In this document: one piece after another, positions 1-7,208 of the stretch
How the letters are laid out: every line of letters begins with the position of its first letter
Position numbering within the stretch: the stretch's first letter is position 1
The notes under the pieces: generated by a model
The model's input: the letters and a program-made list of their open reading frames with translations, nothing else
What the model was told of the DNA's origin: nothing
Databases searched by the model: none
From: M3007 sp039804245
GTDB lineage: Bacteria > Bacteroidota > Bacteroidia > Chitinophagales > Saprospiraceae
Assembly (NCBI GenBank): GCA_039804245.1
Contig: JBDLWO010000164.1
Coordinates: 1 to 19,736, forward strand
Length of the DNA stretch: 19,736 bases
Reading direction: 5' to 3'
Translations under genes and position numbers: made by a program

Positions 1-1
1 C

Positions 2-709
2 CTGATACTGATAGAAAGCCTGCTGTCCGTTGATAACGCGGCTGTGCTCGCTACCATGGTTCTCGACCTGCCCAAAGAGCAACGCCAGCTGGCACTCCGG
101 TATGGTATTATAGGAGCATACGTTTTCAGAGGTATTTGCCTCATCTTCGCCGCATGGCTCATCAAAATCTGGTGGCTCAAACCACTGGGTGGATTCTATC
201 TGATATACCTGACATGGTCTTACTTCAAGGGTGAATCCACAAAAACTGAAAGCGATGATTTGCTGCAAAAGGACAACCGATGGTACTTCCGGATTACCCG
301 GGGACTGGTTGGGCCCTTCTGGGCAACTGTCATTTCTGTGGAAATTATGGATCTGGCATTCTCTCTCGATAATGTTTTCGCCGCAGTCGCTTTCACCGAC
401 AATATCTATCTGATCTGTACCGGTGTCTTTATCGGAATTCTGGCCATGCGTTTTGTTGCTCAATGGTTCGTCAAGTTACTGGAAAAATACCCGTTTCTGG
501 AGAGAAGTGCCTTCCTTGTAATTGGTATCCTGGGCTTGAAACTGTCGCTGTCACTTGTTACTCATTTTTTTCACGGCCAGCCCTGGGCAGCAGCACTGGA
601 TAGCGAAATTGCTGACCTGATTGTCAGTATCATCACCGCATCCTTCTTCTTTGTGCCCATTATCACATCCCGGGCCTTCGGATGGCCTGCTTCCAGAAAA
701 GAGGCCTGA
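2..709 (+). CDS. TerC family integral membrane protein (5' end truncated)
   Basis: The reading frame is open from base 2, so the gene starts before the window; the GTG at 44 is internal, because the family motif ESLLSVDNAAVLA is encoded upstream of and across it. A second copy of this half-motif, EIMDLAFSLDNVFAAVAFT, follows near the middle. This paired E-x3-S-x-D-N arrangement is the hallmark of TerC proteins, in which the acidic and Asn residues sit inside membrane helices. Several hydrophobic helices are visible, ending in a Phe-rich last segment. TerC proteins are linked to metal ion export (manganese) and tellurite resistance; the substrate here cannot be told. The endonuclease gene begins 17 bases downstream on the same strand, so co-transcription is likely. 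The visible 235 residues cover most of the usual length. Confidence 0.9.
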   Translation: MILIESLLSVDNAAVLATMVLDLPKEQRQLALRYGIIGAYVFRGICLIFAAWLIKIWWLKPLGGFYLIYLTWSYFKGESTKTESDDLLQKDNRWYFRITRGLVGPFWATVISVEIMDLAFSLDNVFAAVAFTDNIYLICTGVFIGILAMRFVAQWFVKLLEKYPFLERSAFLVIGILGLKLSLSLVTHFFHGQPWAAALDSEIADLIVSIITASFFFVPIITSRAFGWPASRKEA

Positions 710-725
710 CAGCTGTTTCTTCACT

Positions 726-1544
726 ATGAACGGCGAATTTTTGTTCAAATCAGGCATCTTCGCCGGAATAGCAGGGTTGCTGTTCTGGCTTTTCCAGTTG
801 TTCGGATCTCCGGAAAAGTCTCCGGAAAAACCCGGGCCTGTCGTTCAGACGTCCGACATCGCCAGAGTGCCAGACAGTATCCTGCCTGAATCAAATGGAG
901 AGATCATACATCACCACTGGTTCTCTCTGGCCTATAATGAAGAAAACGAACAGGCAGAGTGGGTTGTTTATGAACTGAATGTCGAAAGGCTCAATAACAA
1001 TCACGCTGAACGACCCAATACATTCCGCCCGGATCCCGATGTAAGCACCGGCTCGGCTACTCCGCGCGATTACACTGGCAGCGGGTACGACAAGGGCCAC
1101 CTGTGCCCGGCAGCTGACATGGCCTTCGACGACCGCGCTATTGATGAAACTTTTCTGATGAGTAATATCAGCCCTCAGACCCGGTCATTCAATATGGGTA
1201 TCTGGCGTCAGCTGGAAGAAAAGACCCGCGACTGGGCGCGGAAATTCAGGAAAATTTACGTTGTAACGGGTCCTGTGCTATCTGCCGGGAGAAAACAGAT
1301 CGGCGAGAACAAAGTAACCGTACCCGCAGCATTCTACAAGGTCATTCTCGCTCCCGACCAGTCGCAGGTCATCGCCTTTGTACTTCCCAATGAACAGGGC
1401 TCCGGCGAACTCCAGGACTACGCCTGCACCGTTGATCAGGCAGAAGAATATACGGGTATTGACTTTTTCCCGAAAATACTGAAGGGATCAAAAGAAAAAT
1501 TGGAGTCGGCTCTGGAAATTCAAAAATGGCCCTTCATAAAATGA
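726..1544 (+). CDS. DNA/RNA non-specific endonuclease (NUC1 / beta-beta-alpha-Me family), membrane anchored
   Basis: This 272-residue protein is placed at the ATG at 726; an in-frame upstream start at 621 would lie deep inside the TerC gene and is rejected. Residues about 8-27 are strongly hydrophobic and look like an uncleaved anchor or signal segment, followed by a Pro-rich linker. The nuclease core has YDKGHLCPAAD (His125 as general base, in place of the classic DRGH) and MSNISPQTRSFNMGIWRQLE, where Asn156 matches the metal-binding Asn and Glu164 a downstream acidic site. These fit the Serratia-nuclease/EndoG fold, which cuts DNA and RNA without sequence preference. The N-terminal segment implies action outside the cytoplasm, for example nucleotide scavenging; that role is inference. 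No inhibitor-like gene is adjacent. It lies 17 bases after the TerC-like gene. Confidence 0.92.
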   Translation: MNGEFLFKSGIFAGIAGLLFWLFQLFGSPEKSPEKPGPVVQTSDIARVPDSILPESNGEIIHHHWFSLAYNEENEQAEWVVYELNVERLNNNHAERPNTFRPDPDVSTGSATPRDYTGSGYDKGHLCPAADMAFDDRAIDETFLMSNISPQTRSFNMGIWRQLEEKTRDWARKFRKIYVVTGPVLSAGRKQIGENKVTVPAAFYKVILAPDQSQVIAFVLPNEQGSGELQDYACTVDQAEEYTGIDFFPKILKGSKEKLESALEIQKWPFIK

Positions 1545-1644
1545 CTGTACCCGCCGAACACGGCAAATGATAAATTTTCTGTCCTGCGCACTCTTTCCGC
1601 CCTGCCTGCGTTTATATTGCTTACTGTAATTCCAAACCTCTTTC

Positions 1645-2421
1645 ATGCAAAAAATTCTGCTGCTGATTCCGCTTCTTGTTGCCTCTTTTTACCCCGGACA
1701 AACTGTCGCCCAGAATGCCCCGGTGCCAACGGAGGGCAAAATCAGGTACCTGATTGCGCACAACTGGTCGAAAAAAATGGCCGCTCTCGATTATATCAGC
1801 CCGCAAAGAAAAGAAAGAGATGCCTACATGTGGGGGGGCAGCCAGTCGGAATGGAAGGAATACGGCGAACTCTTCATTACCCCTGAAACCTGTTACTACC
1901 GGAATTCCGACGAAAAGGCCGATGGAGACGAGTCTTCCTATGCCTGGCGAAGGGACGCATACGCCATCAGAAGAAATTTTGCAACCGGAACTGTACTCGA
2001 TCAAATCGAACAACTCGGTACTGTTTATGTGATCGAAGATTCCCTGCATTGCCAGGAATGGAAAATTCTCAACGATCTGAAAGAGGTGGCAGGCCATCTA
2101 TGCATGAATGCCTCCTGGACAGACACCATAAAAAATCAGGACATCACTGCCTGGTTCGCGCTTGATTTGCCTCACAGCGGTGGCCCGGAACGCTTCTGCG
2201 GACTGCCCGGCCTGATCCTCGAAGTGGAGATCAACAACGGAGCGCTGGTAATTACCGCCGACAGAATGGATATGAGGAAACTGACCGCCGAAGAGGCTGC
2301 CATCCCCAAAAAAATCAAGGGGAAAAGGATTACCGAGGCTGCTTATGCAGACATCGTCCGGAACTACATACTGGAAAAAAAGAAAGAGGAATCGCCCTGG
2401 TTCTGGGGATTGAGGTATTGA
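1645..2421 (+). CDS. GLPGLI family secreted protein
   Basis: The 258-residue product starts with a clear signal peptide (MQKILLLIPLLVASFYPGQTVAQ). It carries the name-giving motif FCGLPGLILEVE at residues 184-195, with the flanking PHSGGPERF expected for this Bacteroidota family (TIGR01200). Members are exported proteins of unknown function; many resemble porin-associated or outer-membrane proteins and are predicted to be beta-rich. It stands alone: the upstream nuclease ends 100 bases before and no clear TAnnTTTG box was found in the gap. The next gene converges with only three bases between the stops, so there is no room for a separate terminator. The family assignment is firm; the function is not known. 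Confidence 0.9.
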   Translation: MQKILLLIPLLVASFYPGQTVAQNAPVPTEGKIRYLIAHNWSKKMAALDYISPQRKERDAYMWGGSQSEWKEYGELFITPETCYYRNSDEKADGDESSYAWRRDAYAIRRNFATGTVLDQIEQLGTVYVIEDSLHCQEWKILNDLKEVAGHLCMNASWTDTIKNQDITAWFALDLPHSGGPERFCGLPGLILEVEINNGALVITADRMDMRKLTAEEAAIPKKIKGKRITEAAYADIVRNYILEKKKEESPWFWGLRY

Positions 2422-2424
2422 ACG

Positions 2425-2967
2425 TCAGTTGCCCGGCTGATCCGATTTGAAACCTATCCGGGTTGCCGGCTGCATGGCATCATCATCGTAACTCTCCCAT
2501 AGTGTCAGATCGTTCAGGAATTCAGCTACATGGGAAGCTGCGTGATCCTCCGTTATTTCGTCAGGTCTGAAGATGGCCACAGACCTGGGTTCCTGTGGTT
2601 GACCATATTTCTCAATGTACGGCAGATTGATCAGTACCAGTACTTTGCCGTTGAACAACTGCTGATAAATCAGTGAACCATTCTGTCGCATCAGATCGCG
2701 GCGATTATTACCTTCCAGTATTTCTTTCAACCCGCTTGGTTCGAGCCCCAATGAAAATATAACAGACTCAAGTCCTTCCACTTCTATTCTCTCTTCTATT
2801 TCAACTGTCAGATTGATACGCTGGGCAAGTTCTTTCAACCACGTCACAAGATTTTGCCTGAGCCCCTCCTGCCATACCAGGCGAAAGCGTGTCGTATTCT
2901 GTAATGCATCTCTGTATTGCTGCGCTTTTGCCTGTAAAGAGGCCAACTGGCTCGGGTCCTTGATCAT
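2425..2967 (-). CDS. Hypothetical protein (180 aa), unrecognised
   Basis: I do not recognise this family. The product has no signal peptide or membrane segment and looks like a soluble cytoplasmic protein. Residues about 8-60 look helical (many Gln, Leu, Ala, Lys), with amphipathic pattern around QKLAQRINL-type stretches, followed by a mixed alpha/beta part (KVLVLINLPYIEKYG) and an acidic end. The ATG at 2967 is the first in frame. A perfect TACCTTTG box lies 20-27 bases upstream, inside the 29-base gap after the GNAT gene, so it may be transcribed both from its own promoter and by readthrough from crtZ-GNAT. Its codon usage and strand match its neighbours. It is likely real because the frame is long and tightly packed between genes. 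Confidence 0.75.
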   Translation of the reverse strand: MIKDPSQLASLQAKAQQYRDALQNTTRFRLVWQEGLRQNLVTWLKELAQRINLTVEIEERIEVEGLESVIFSLGLEPSGLKEILEGNNRRDLMRQNGSLIYQQLFNGKVLVLINLPYIEKYGQPQEPRSVAIFRPDEITEDHAASHVAEFLNDLTLWESYDDDAMQPATRIGFKSDQPGN

Positions 2968-2986
2968 ATTTTGTCAGATAAAAATC

Positions 2987-2994
2987 CAAAGGTA
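2987..2994 (-). promoter_or_regulatory. -7 promoter box TACCTTTG upstream of the 180-residue unknown gene
   Basis: TACCTTTG on the minus strand lies in the 29-base gap between the GNAT and unknown genes, 20 bases before the ATG. It is the third exact copy of this 8-mer in the window. TTG at 3010-3008 (13 bases away) and 3022-3020 (25 bases away) are not at the ideal spacing for a -33 element. Confidence 0.5.
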
Positions 2995-2996
2995 AT

Positions 2997-4055
2997 TTAT
3001 GTGTAGTCAAATGCCGAGGCAAACAGTGGTCTTTTTCTCAGATCAGCCATTTCATCCTCAGTAAGACCGGTTGCGGATGCCATGATAAACGTGTGGGCAT
3101 CCTGCACAAAAGAGTGGAGTAAACCCGGACGAATCACTGACTGAATCCGTTGCCTGACAGGACACGTCTCTGCCATCCAGTACATAGCCGAATATCTTTT
3201 TTCCTGCCATAGTAACCCCTCAAACAATTCTTCCAGCCTGTTTTCATAGCCGGGCTCACAGTATATACCCTCAAATCCAAGAAAATTAAAGGCCGCCGGA
3301 TTGAAGAGCCTGTTAAGCAATGGTATATAAGGTGTTGTACCGACAATCAGCTTTCCTGTCAGACCCGGCATACTTCTGACAGCCCACTTGACCCGGTGAA
3401 ACTGACAACCAGCCACAATCCTTCCATTATACCGGATGACATAGTAGTCGTCGTGCAGAAATACTGAGTTGAAATGAACCAGCGCGTGTTCCCTGTATTG
3501 CTCCCGCAGCAATTCTATAACTTCACAGCGCTGCTGTTCCGTATTTATTTGCTCAATTGAAGATGATTTTCGCGGAAAAAAGCGGCTGAATCCGTTGGTT
3601 CGCATGACTCCCAGATTTTCGTAGCCGGCGCCGCTCACAACCTTGAAAGAGCGGTGATTTTTCCTTTCAACGGAGGCGAAGTAAATCGTTTTTTCACGCT
3701 CTCCCAGACGTACCGCTTCCATCGTCTTGCCTGAAAAGTGCTTCATGATGCCTCTTCCCCTGATTTCTCCGGAAGCGGCGAAATACCTGACATAATAAGC
3801 ATTGTAAGAGTGGGGACCGACACTCACATCTGTCTGACAGAATACGGCAGTACCCAGTATCCTGTCTCCCTCCTGAATGGAAAGCAATACAGGATTGTGC
3901 AGATGTGCTATGTGCTCATCTCTGTTCAGGTGCTCATATACAACACCTTCTGTTCCGAGTGGCGCATTGTCCAGAACATGTCTGGCATCATCTGTAAGGC
4001 CGTTTCTCCGGTGTATGGAGTAGGTCTCTTCAGTATATATGACCTTACTCGACAT
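2997..4055 (-). CDS. GNAT-family acyltransferase with a second GNAT-like C-terminal half
   Basis: The 352-residue protein has a GNAT fold in its first half: the strand NAYYVRYFAAS is followed by EIRGRGIMKHF (residues 97-107), the acetyl-CoA pyrophosphate-binding motif, and later by FASVERKNHRSFKVVSGAGYENLG, the usual C-terminal GNAT strand. Residues about 175-350 form a second region with GNAT-like features (DDYYVIRYNGRIVAGCQFHRV), suggesting a tandem-domain enzyme with perhaps only one active domain. Acyl donor and acceptor are unknown. The start ATG at 4055 lies within the last codons of crtZ, an 11-base overlap that implies translational coupling. The downstream 180-residue unknown begins 29 bases after its stop. 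The GNAT call is solid; the second domain is inference. Confidence 0.82.
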   Translation of the reverse strand: MSSKVIYTEETYSIHRRNGLTDDARHVLDNAPLGTEGVVYEHLNRDEHIAHLHNPVLLSIQEGDRILGTAVFCQTDVSVGPHSYNAYYVRYFAASGEIRGRGIMKHFSGKTMEAVRLGEREKTIYFASVERKNHRSFKVVSGAGYENLGVMRTNGFSRFFPRKSSSIEQINTEQQRCEVIELLREQYREHALVHFNSVFLHDDYYVIRYNGRIVAGCQFHRVKWAVRSMPGLTGKLIVGTTPYIPLLNRLFNPAAFNFLGFEGIYCEPGYENRLEELFEGLLWQEKRYSAMYWMAETCPVRQRIQSVIRPGLLHSFVQDAHTFIMASATGLTEDEMADLRKRPLFASAFDYT

Positions 4056-4554
4056 TGTTTTTCAGGAGCCGGTCATCCTCCTGGCGCTGACGTGATCTGA
4101 AAAATTTGGGGTGTATCACCAGCAGCCCGAAAGACTCTCCGTCTTCTTTGGTTCTTTTGGAGTGGTGTGTGCCGTGCGCACGAAGAATGGCGCGAGAATA
4201 CTTGCTGTCCAGCTGTCGGAACCAGCTGAATCGCCTGTGTATGTACACGTCGTGAATAAGAAAGTAAGTCAGGCCGTACAGGGATATTCCCACACCGATA
4301 AACAACACCCAGAAATGTTCGGTGAGACCACCAGTCATGTAGCAAATCATGGATGGAATAGCAAAAACGAGGAAGAAGCGGTCGTTTTTCTCGAAAAAAC
4401 CATCTTTTTCATGCTTGGGCTGGTGGTGGTCAGCATGCCAGTTCCAGAGGAAACCATGCATGACGAATTTATGTGTAAACCAGGCCATGAATTCCATGCC
4501 GACATAAGCTGCCAGCGTAATGAGAGTGTAAGTCAACCAGACAGGCATAACCAT
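4045..4554 (-). CDS. crtZ: Beta-carotene hydroxylase CrtZ-type (fatty acid hydroxylase superfamily)
   Basis: This 169-residue membrane protein shows the histidine boxes of the non-haem di-iron hydroxylases: HKFVMH (28-33), HADHH (40-44), HDVYIHRR (101-108) and HGTHH (127-131), spaced as in bacterial CrtZ. Hydrophobic segments lie before the first box and at about 61-98. CrtZ adds 3-hydroxyl groups to beta-ionone rings, giving zeaxanthin-type carotenoids, using oxygen and reduced ferredoxin at the inner membrane. Length fits the short bacterial form. ATG codons at residues 1 and 3 are both possible starts. The stop overlaps the start of the GNAT gene by 11 bases. No other carotenoid gene (crtB, crtI, crtY) is in the window, so the rest of the pathway must lie elsewhere. 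Confidence 0.9.
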   Translation of the reverse strand: MVMPVWLTYTLITLAAYVGMEFMAWFTHKFVMHGFLWNWHADHHQPKHEKDGFFEKNDRFFLVFAIPSMICYMTGGLTEHFWVLFIGVGISLYGLTYFLIHDVYIHRRFSWFRQLDSKYSRAILRAHGTHHSKRTKEDGESFGLLVIHPKFFRSRQRQEDDRLLKNNVE

Positions 4555-4641
4555 TCAGAACTTTTTAAATACAGAATGACAGGAAAACAACAAAATCCGT
4601 GAATCGTTCAGGAAACCTGGCAAAACTCTTCATAATTTGAG

Positions 4642-5178
4642 TCATAACTGACATATTTCCTCATAATCAGGGCGGTCGTAAGCATTCCTGTGAATGTATG
4701 ACCGCTTGATTTCTCCCCTGTGCAGCACAAAGACACCCGGCATCTGCAGGCCGTCTCCCAGCTCCGGGTTGTTCAGAACGGGATTGCCACCGTGACCTTC
4801 AATTACTGCTGCCTGGAATCCCCGCATCCAGTTCATGAAAGTCAGCAACTGTGCTGTTGTAGTTTGGCCCAAACCGAAGGCTCTGTAAAAATTTTTCTCT
4901 GGATCCGGTATATGATCAACCGGGTAGAGCCTGTATTTTCTGAAGAATTTGTCGGCGGTTTCCATGTTTTCAGCCATGTGTACAAACACCACACGGAATC
5001 CGTTTTCCTCAAAGTATGATCTTCTTCGGGAAATATCGCTGATGGCTTCCCGGCAGAATGAACAGCCGAAAAACCTCAAAAAAACAAGCAGAACAGGTTG
5101 CTTTTCCGCTATAGAATAAAGGTCTTCTCCGCCATTGGCAGTGATCATGGAAGACCAAAGCGTCTGGTTCAAGTACAT
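4642..5178 (-). CDS. Peroxiredoxin-like (AhpC/TSA, thioredoxin-fold) protein with CxxC
   Basis: The product contains PVLLVFLRFFGCSFCREAI, a strand followed by the redox motif Cys39-Ser-Phe-Cys42 (numbered from the chosen start), typical of the PRXL2/SelL-like AhpC/TSA family in bacteria. It continues with HMAENMETADKFF, DPEKNFYRAFGL and PGVFVLHRGEI, which fit the rest of the thioredoxin fold. It probably acts as a cytoplasmic thiol redox protein; substrate unknown. The frame is open back to an ATG at 5256 that overlaps the mdh stop (ATGA), but codons 6-16 of that longer form lie in a perfect 10-bp hairpin and encode a sequence unlike the family. I therefore chose the ATG at 5178 (178 residues), just upstream of the family-like LNQTLW segment. 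The longer form (204 residues) is the alternative. Confidence 0.82.
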   Translation of the reverse strand: MYLNQTLWSSMITANGGEDLYSIAEKQPVLLVFLRFFGCSFCREAISDISRRRSYFEENGFRVVFVHMAENMETADKFFRKYRLYPVDHIPDPEKNFYRAFGLGQTTTAQLLTFMNWMRGFQAAVIEGHGGNPVLNNPELGDGLQMPGVFVLHRGEIKRSYIHRNAYDRPDYEEICQL

Positions 5179-5208
5179 GAAGTTTATCAGTTGAAATATA
5201 CCGGAATA

Positions 5209-5239
5209 TTCGGGCAGCCCGTTCGTTTTGCTGCCCGAA
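5209..5239 (-). terminator. Hairpin 14 bases after the mdh stop, possible terminator or mRNA 3' stabiliser
   Basis: TTCGGGCAGC (5209-5218) and GCTGCCCGAA (5230-5239) form a perfect 10-bp, GC-rich stem with an 11-base loop. It lies just downstream of the mdh stop codon. There is no T-run after it on the minus strand, so it may be a weak terminator or a 3'-end stabiliser rather than a classic intrinsic terminator. Confidence 0.5.
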
Positions 5240-5252
5240 CACCCCGGGTCAA

Positions 5253-6188
5253 TCATGCAAGATTCATACCGTCGAGTACATCAACCACTTCCCTGACAGC
5301 AGCGGCTGATTTATGCAGGAGTTCCAGTTCATCCTTCTTCAGACGAAGCTTGATAATCTCCTGTACACCCTTTTTGCCGAGTTTCACCGGAGCACCAACG
5401 AATATATCCCTGAGCTTGTACTGTCCGTTCATACGAACACAGCACGGATAAATTCTCTTCTCATCTTTCAGGATTGAGATAGCCATTTGTGCGGCGGCAG
5501 CGCCGGGTGCATACCAGGCAGAAGTGCCCATCAGATTCACGAGTTCGCCACCACCAACTTTGGTACGCTCGATGATTGCATCCAGGCGATCTTTTTTGAT
5601 AATTTCGGTTACCGGTATTCCGCTCACAGTGGTATAACGCGGCAGAGGCACCATGGTATCTCCATGACCACCCATCAGCATAGCCTGAATATCCTTCGGA
5701 GAAACATCAAGTTCTTCCGCAAGAAATGCCCGGTAACGTGCTGTATCCAGAACGCCTGCCATACCGATGACCCGCTTGTCAGACAAACCCGACGCCTTCC
5801 ATACGGCGTAGGTCATCACATCGAGCGGATTGGAAACTACAATGATTATCGGATTTTTGGTGAATTTGAGGATATTCTGCGTAACAGACACCACAATTTT
5901 GGCATTGGTGGAAATCAGGTCATCGCGGCTCATACCCGGTTTGCGCGGTATGCCGGCTGTGATGATAACAATATCGGAGCCGGCTGTGAGGGCATAATCA
6001 TCTCCGCCGGCAACCCTTGTGGAATATCCGTCGACAGGTGCCTGCTGCCACATGTCGAGCGCCTTGCCTTTGGCCATATTGCCCTGAATATCAATTAATA
6101 CCACCTCATTGACAATGTCTTCATGTGCCAGAACATTCGCGCAGGTGGCCCCTACGTTTCCGGCGCCAACAACAGTAATTTTGCTCAT
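5253..6188 (-). CDS. mdh: Malate dehydrogenase (LDH-like type)
   Basis: The 311-residue enzyme interconverts malate and oxaloacetate with NAD in the TCA cycle, in the cytoplasm. The Rossmann motif VVGAGNVGAT is at residues 6-15 and Asp33 ends the second strand (LIDI), indicating NAD rather than NADP. Substrate-binding arginines lie in IPRKPGMSRDD (Arg82, Arg88); Asn120 is in VVSNPLD; Asp148 and Arg151 are in GVLDTARYR; and the catalytic His175 is in GGHGDTMV. Arg at position 82 in the substrate loop marks malate rather than lactate specificity. Length fits the family of about 310 residues. It has its own promoter (TTG and TACATTTG, 17 bases apart) placed over the end of the DUF4249 gene, and a hairpin after its stop, so it is probably a separate transcription unit. 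Confidence 0.97.
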   Translation of the reverse strand: MSKITVVGAGNVGATCANVLAHEDIVNEVVLIDIQGNMAKGKALDMWQQAPVDGYSTRVAGGDDYALTAGSDIVIITAGIPRKPGMSRDDLISTNAKIVVSVTQNILKFTKNPIIIVVSNPLDVMTYAVWKASGLSDKRVIGMAGVLDTARYRAFLAEELDVSPKDIQAMLMGGHGDTMVPLPRYTTVSGIPVTEIIKKDRLDAIIERTKVGGGELVNLMGTSAWYAPGAAAAQMAISILKDEKRIYPCCVRMNGQYKLRDIFVGAPVKLGKKGVQEIIKLRLKKDELELLHKSAAAVREVVDVLDGMNLA

Positions 6189-6246
6189 TTGTCAGGTATT
6201 GTCTCCCCTCCCGGGGTGTTTGTTGAACAATTGTAAAAAATCGGCC

Positions 6247-6274
6247 CAAATGTAGGACAAAATTCCGATTTCAA
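6247..6274 (-). promoter_or_regulatory. Probable mdh promoter (TTG / TACATTTG)
   Basis: On the minus strand, TTG at 6274-6272 is followed after 17 bases by TACATTTG at 6254-6247, matching the Bacteroidota -33/-7 pattern TTG - TAnnTTTG. The -33 element overlaps the stop codon of the DUF4249 gene. Transcription would start near 6240, giving a 5' leader of about 50 bases that contains the GC-rich palindrome CCCCGGGAGGGG. Confidence 0.6.
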
Positions 6275-7203
6275 AAACCCGGAATCGCTATTGTGTCAAT
6301 AGCTATCGAATATCCTGAAAAATTGCCGAGACCACCCTCCACATTGTTGAATACCGCATCCGGATCTGTCAGCGGCAGATTGCCACCCTGACGGGAAAGG
6401 GACAAGTGGTAGCGGTAAAATTCCTCGGAAAGCGTACGCCAGGTAATGTACATCCTTTTAGGACGCTCGGTTTCCGGATCATAAGGTATCCTTGCAGTCA
6501 GATAAGGCGACTTGCGGTTGTCGTCCCAGTAGTTTTCATTGATGAGAACAACAGGCTCGGGTATGTTGTGCAGCAGAGAAATAGTGCGTCCGTCAGACAG
6601 GAAGTTGGTAGGTACCTGTTCCTTGGTATAGTCCGGTACAGCAGGATTTAAAGATTCATACACCTGCATGTCGTGATTCAGAAAAAAGGCAAAGTATCTG
6701 CCCTGATCCGGCAACTCCGAAAGTTTGAGCTCTATGGGAATCCTCAGTTCTTTCATTCCATTTCCTATATCTGATATCTGAAGGTCGGAAGACAGTATTT
6801 GAAATGGAGTAATGCCGAAGTGCCTCGGGATACTGCTGCCAGCCTCAGCCACCGGATATCCCGGCACTCTGACATCCAGATTATACCGGATGCCCTCTCT
6901 GGGAATCTTGGCTTTATGGCTCTTCCAGTAATATGTATTGCCCGCCCCTCTTTCCCTGTACAACGCATCGTAAAACTGACCATTTACAGAAAGTGTAACG
7001 TCAACTTCTCCCGGAAACTCGGGGGCAGTTGCGTCATTCACCTCCTGACTCAGCGATATGTTGACTTTGAAATGTTCCCCTTCTGTGAAATGACAAATAG
7101 CCACTACTTTGGGTTCCTCTTCCGGCAAATCTATGACCACCTCGCGCGCGCATCCGCACGCGAGAATCAGTATAAATACAAACGGATAGGAATTCCTTTT
7201 CAT
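6271..7203 (-). CDS. DUF4249 domain-containing lipoprotein
   Basis: The product begins with a lipoprotein-type signal (basic MKRN, hydrophobic FVFILIL, then Ala-Cys-Gly-Cys). It continues with EVVIDLPEEEPKVVAICHF, the usual opening of DUF4249 proteins. The remainder has predicted beta strands typical of that family, including GIRYNLDVRVPGYP. DUF4249 proteins are Bacteroidota cell-surface lipoproteins that almost always sit next to a TonB-dependent receptor, as here (5 bases after its stop); they are thought to act with it, in a role analogous to SusD though unrelated in sequence. The substrate is unknown. The ATG at 7203 is chosen; the GTG codon just before it (7206) is a less likely start. 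The mdh promoter overlaps the 3' end. Confidence 0.87.
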   Translation of the reverse strand: MKRNSYPFVFILILACGCAREVVIDLPEEEPKVVAICHFTEGEHFKVNISLSQEVNDATAPEFPGEVDVTLSVNGQFYDALYRERGAGNTYYWKSHKAKIPREGIRYNLDVRVPGYPVAEAGSSIPRHFGITPFQILSSDLQISDIGNGMKELRIPIELKLSELPDQGRYFAFFLNHDMQVYESLNPAVPDYTKEQVPTNFLSDGRTISLLHNIPEPVVLINENYWDDNRKSPYLTARIPYDPETERPKRMYITWRTLSEEFYRYHLSLSRQGGNLPLTDPDAVFNNVEGGLGNFSGYSIAIDTIAIPGF

Positions 7204-7208
7204 CACTG

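Noticed and set aside
44..46. GTG as start of the TerC-like gene
   Set aside because: The conserved family motif is encoded upstream of it, so the gene continues beyond the left edge.
621..725. Upstream extension of the endonuclease gene
   Set aside because: It would lie inside the TerC gene in another frame and encodes a sequence without a plausible signal; the ATG at 726 begins a hydrophobic anchor.
1569..1620. TAAATTTT and TATATTGC considered as promoter boxes for the GLPGLI gene
   Set aside because: Neither matches TAnnTTTG fully and no TTG lies at the correct spacing.
5487..6098. 203-codon open frame on the plus strand opposite mdh
   Set aside because: It lies entirely over the mdh gene on the other strand and its protein shows no recognisable domain.
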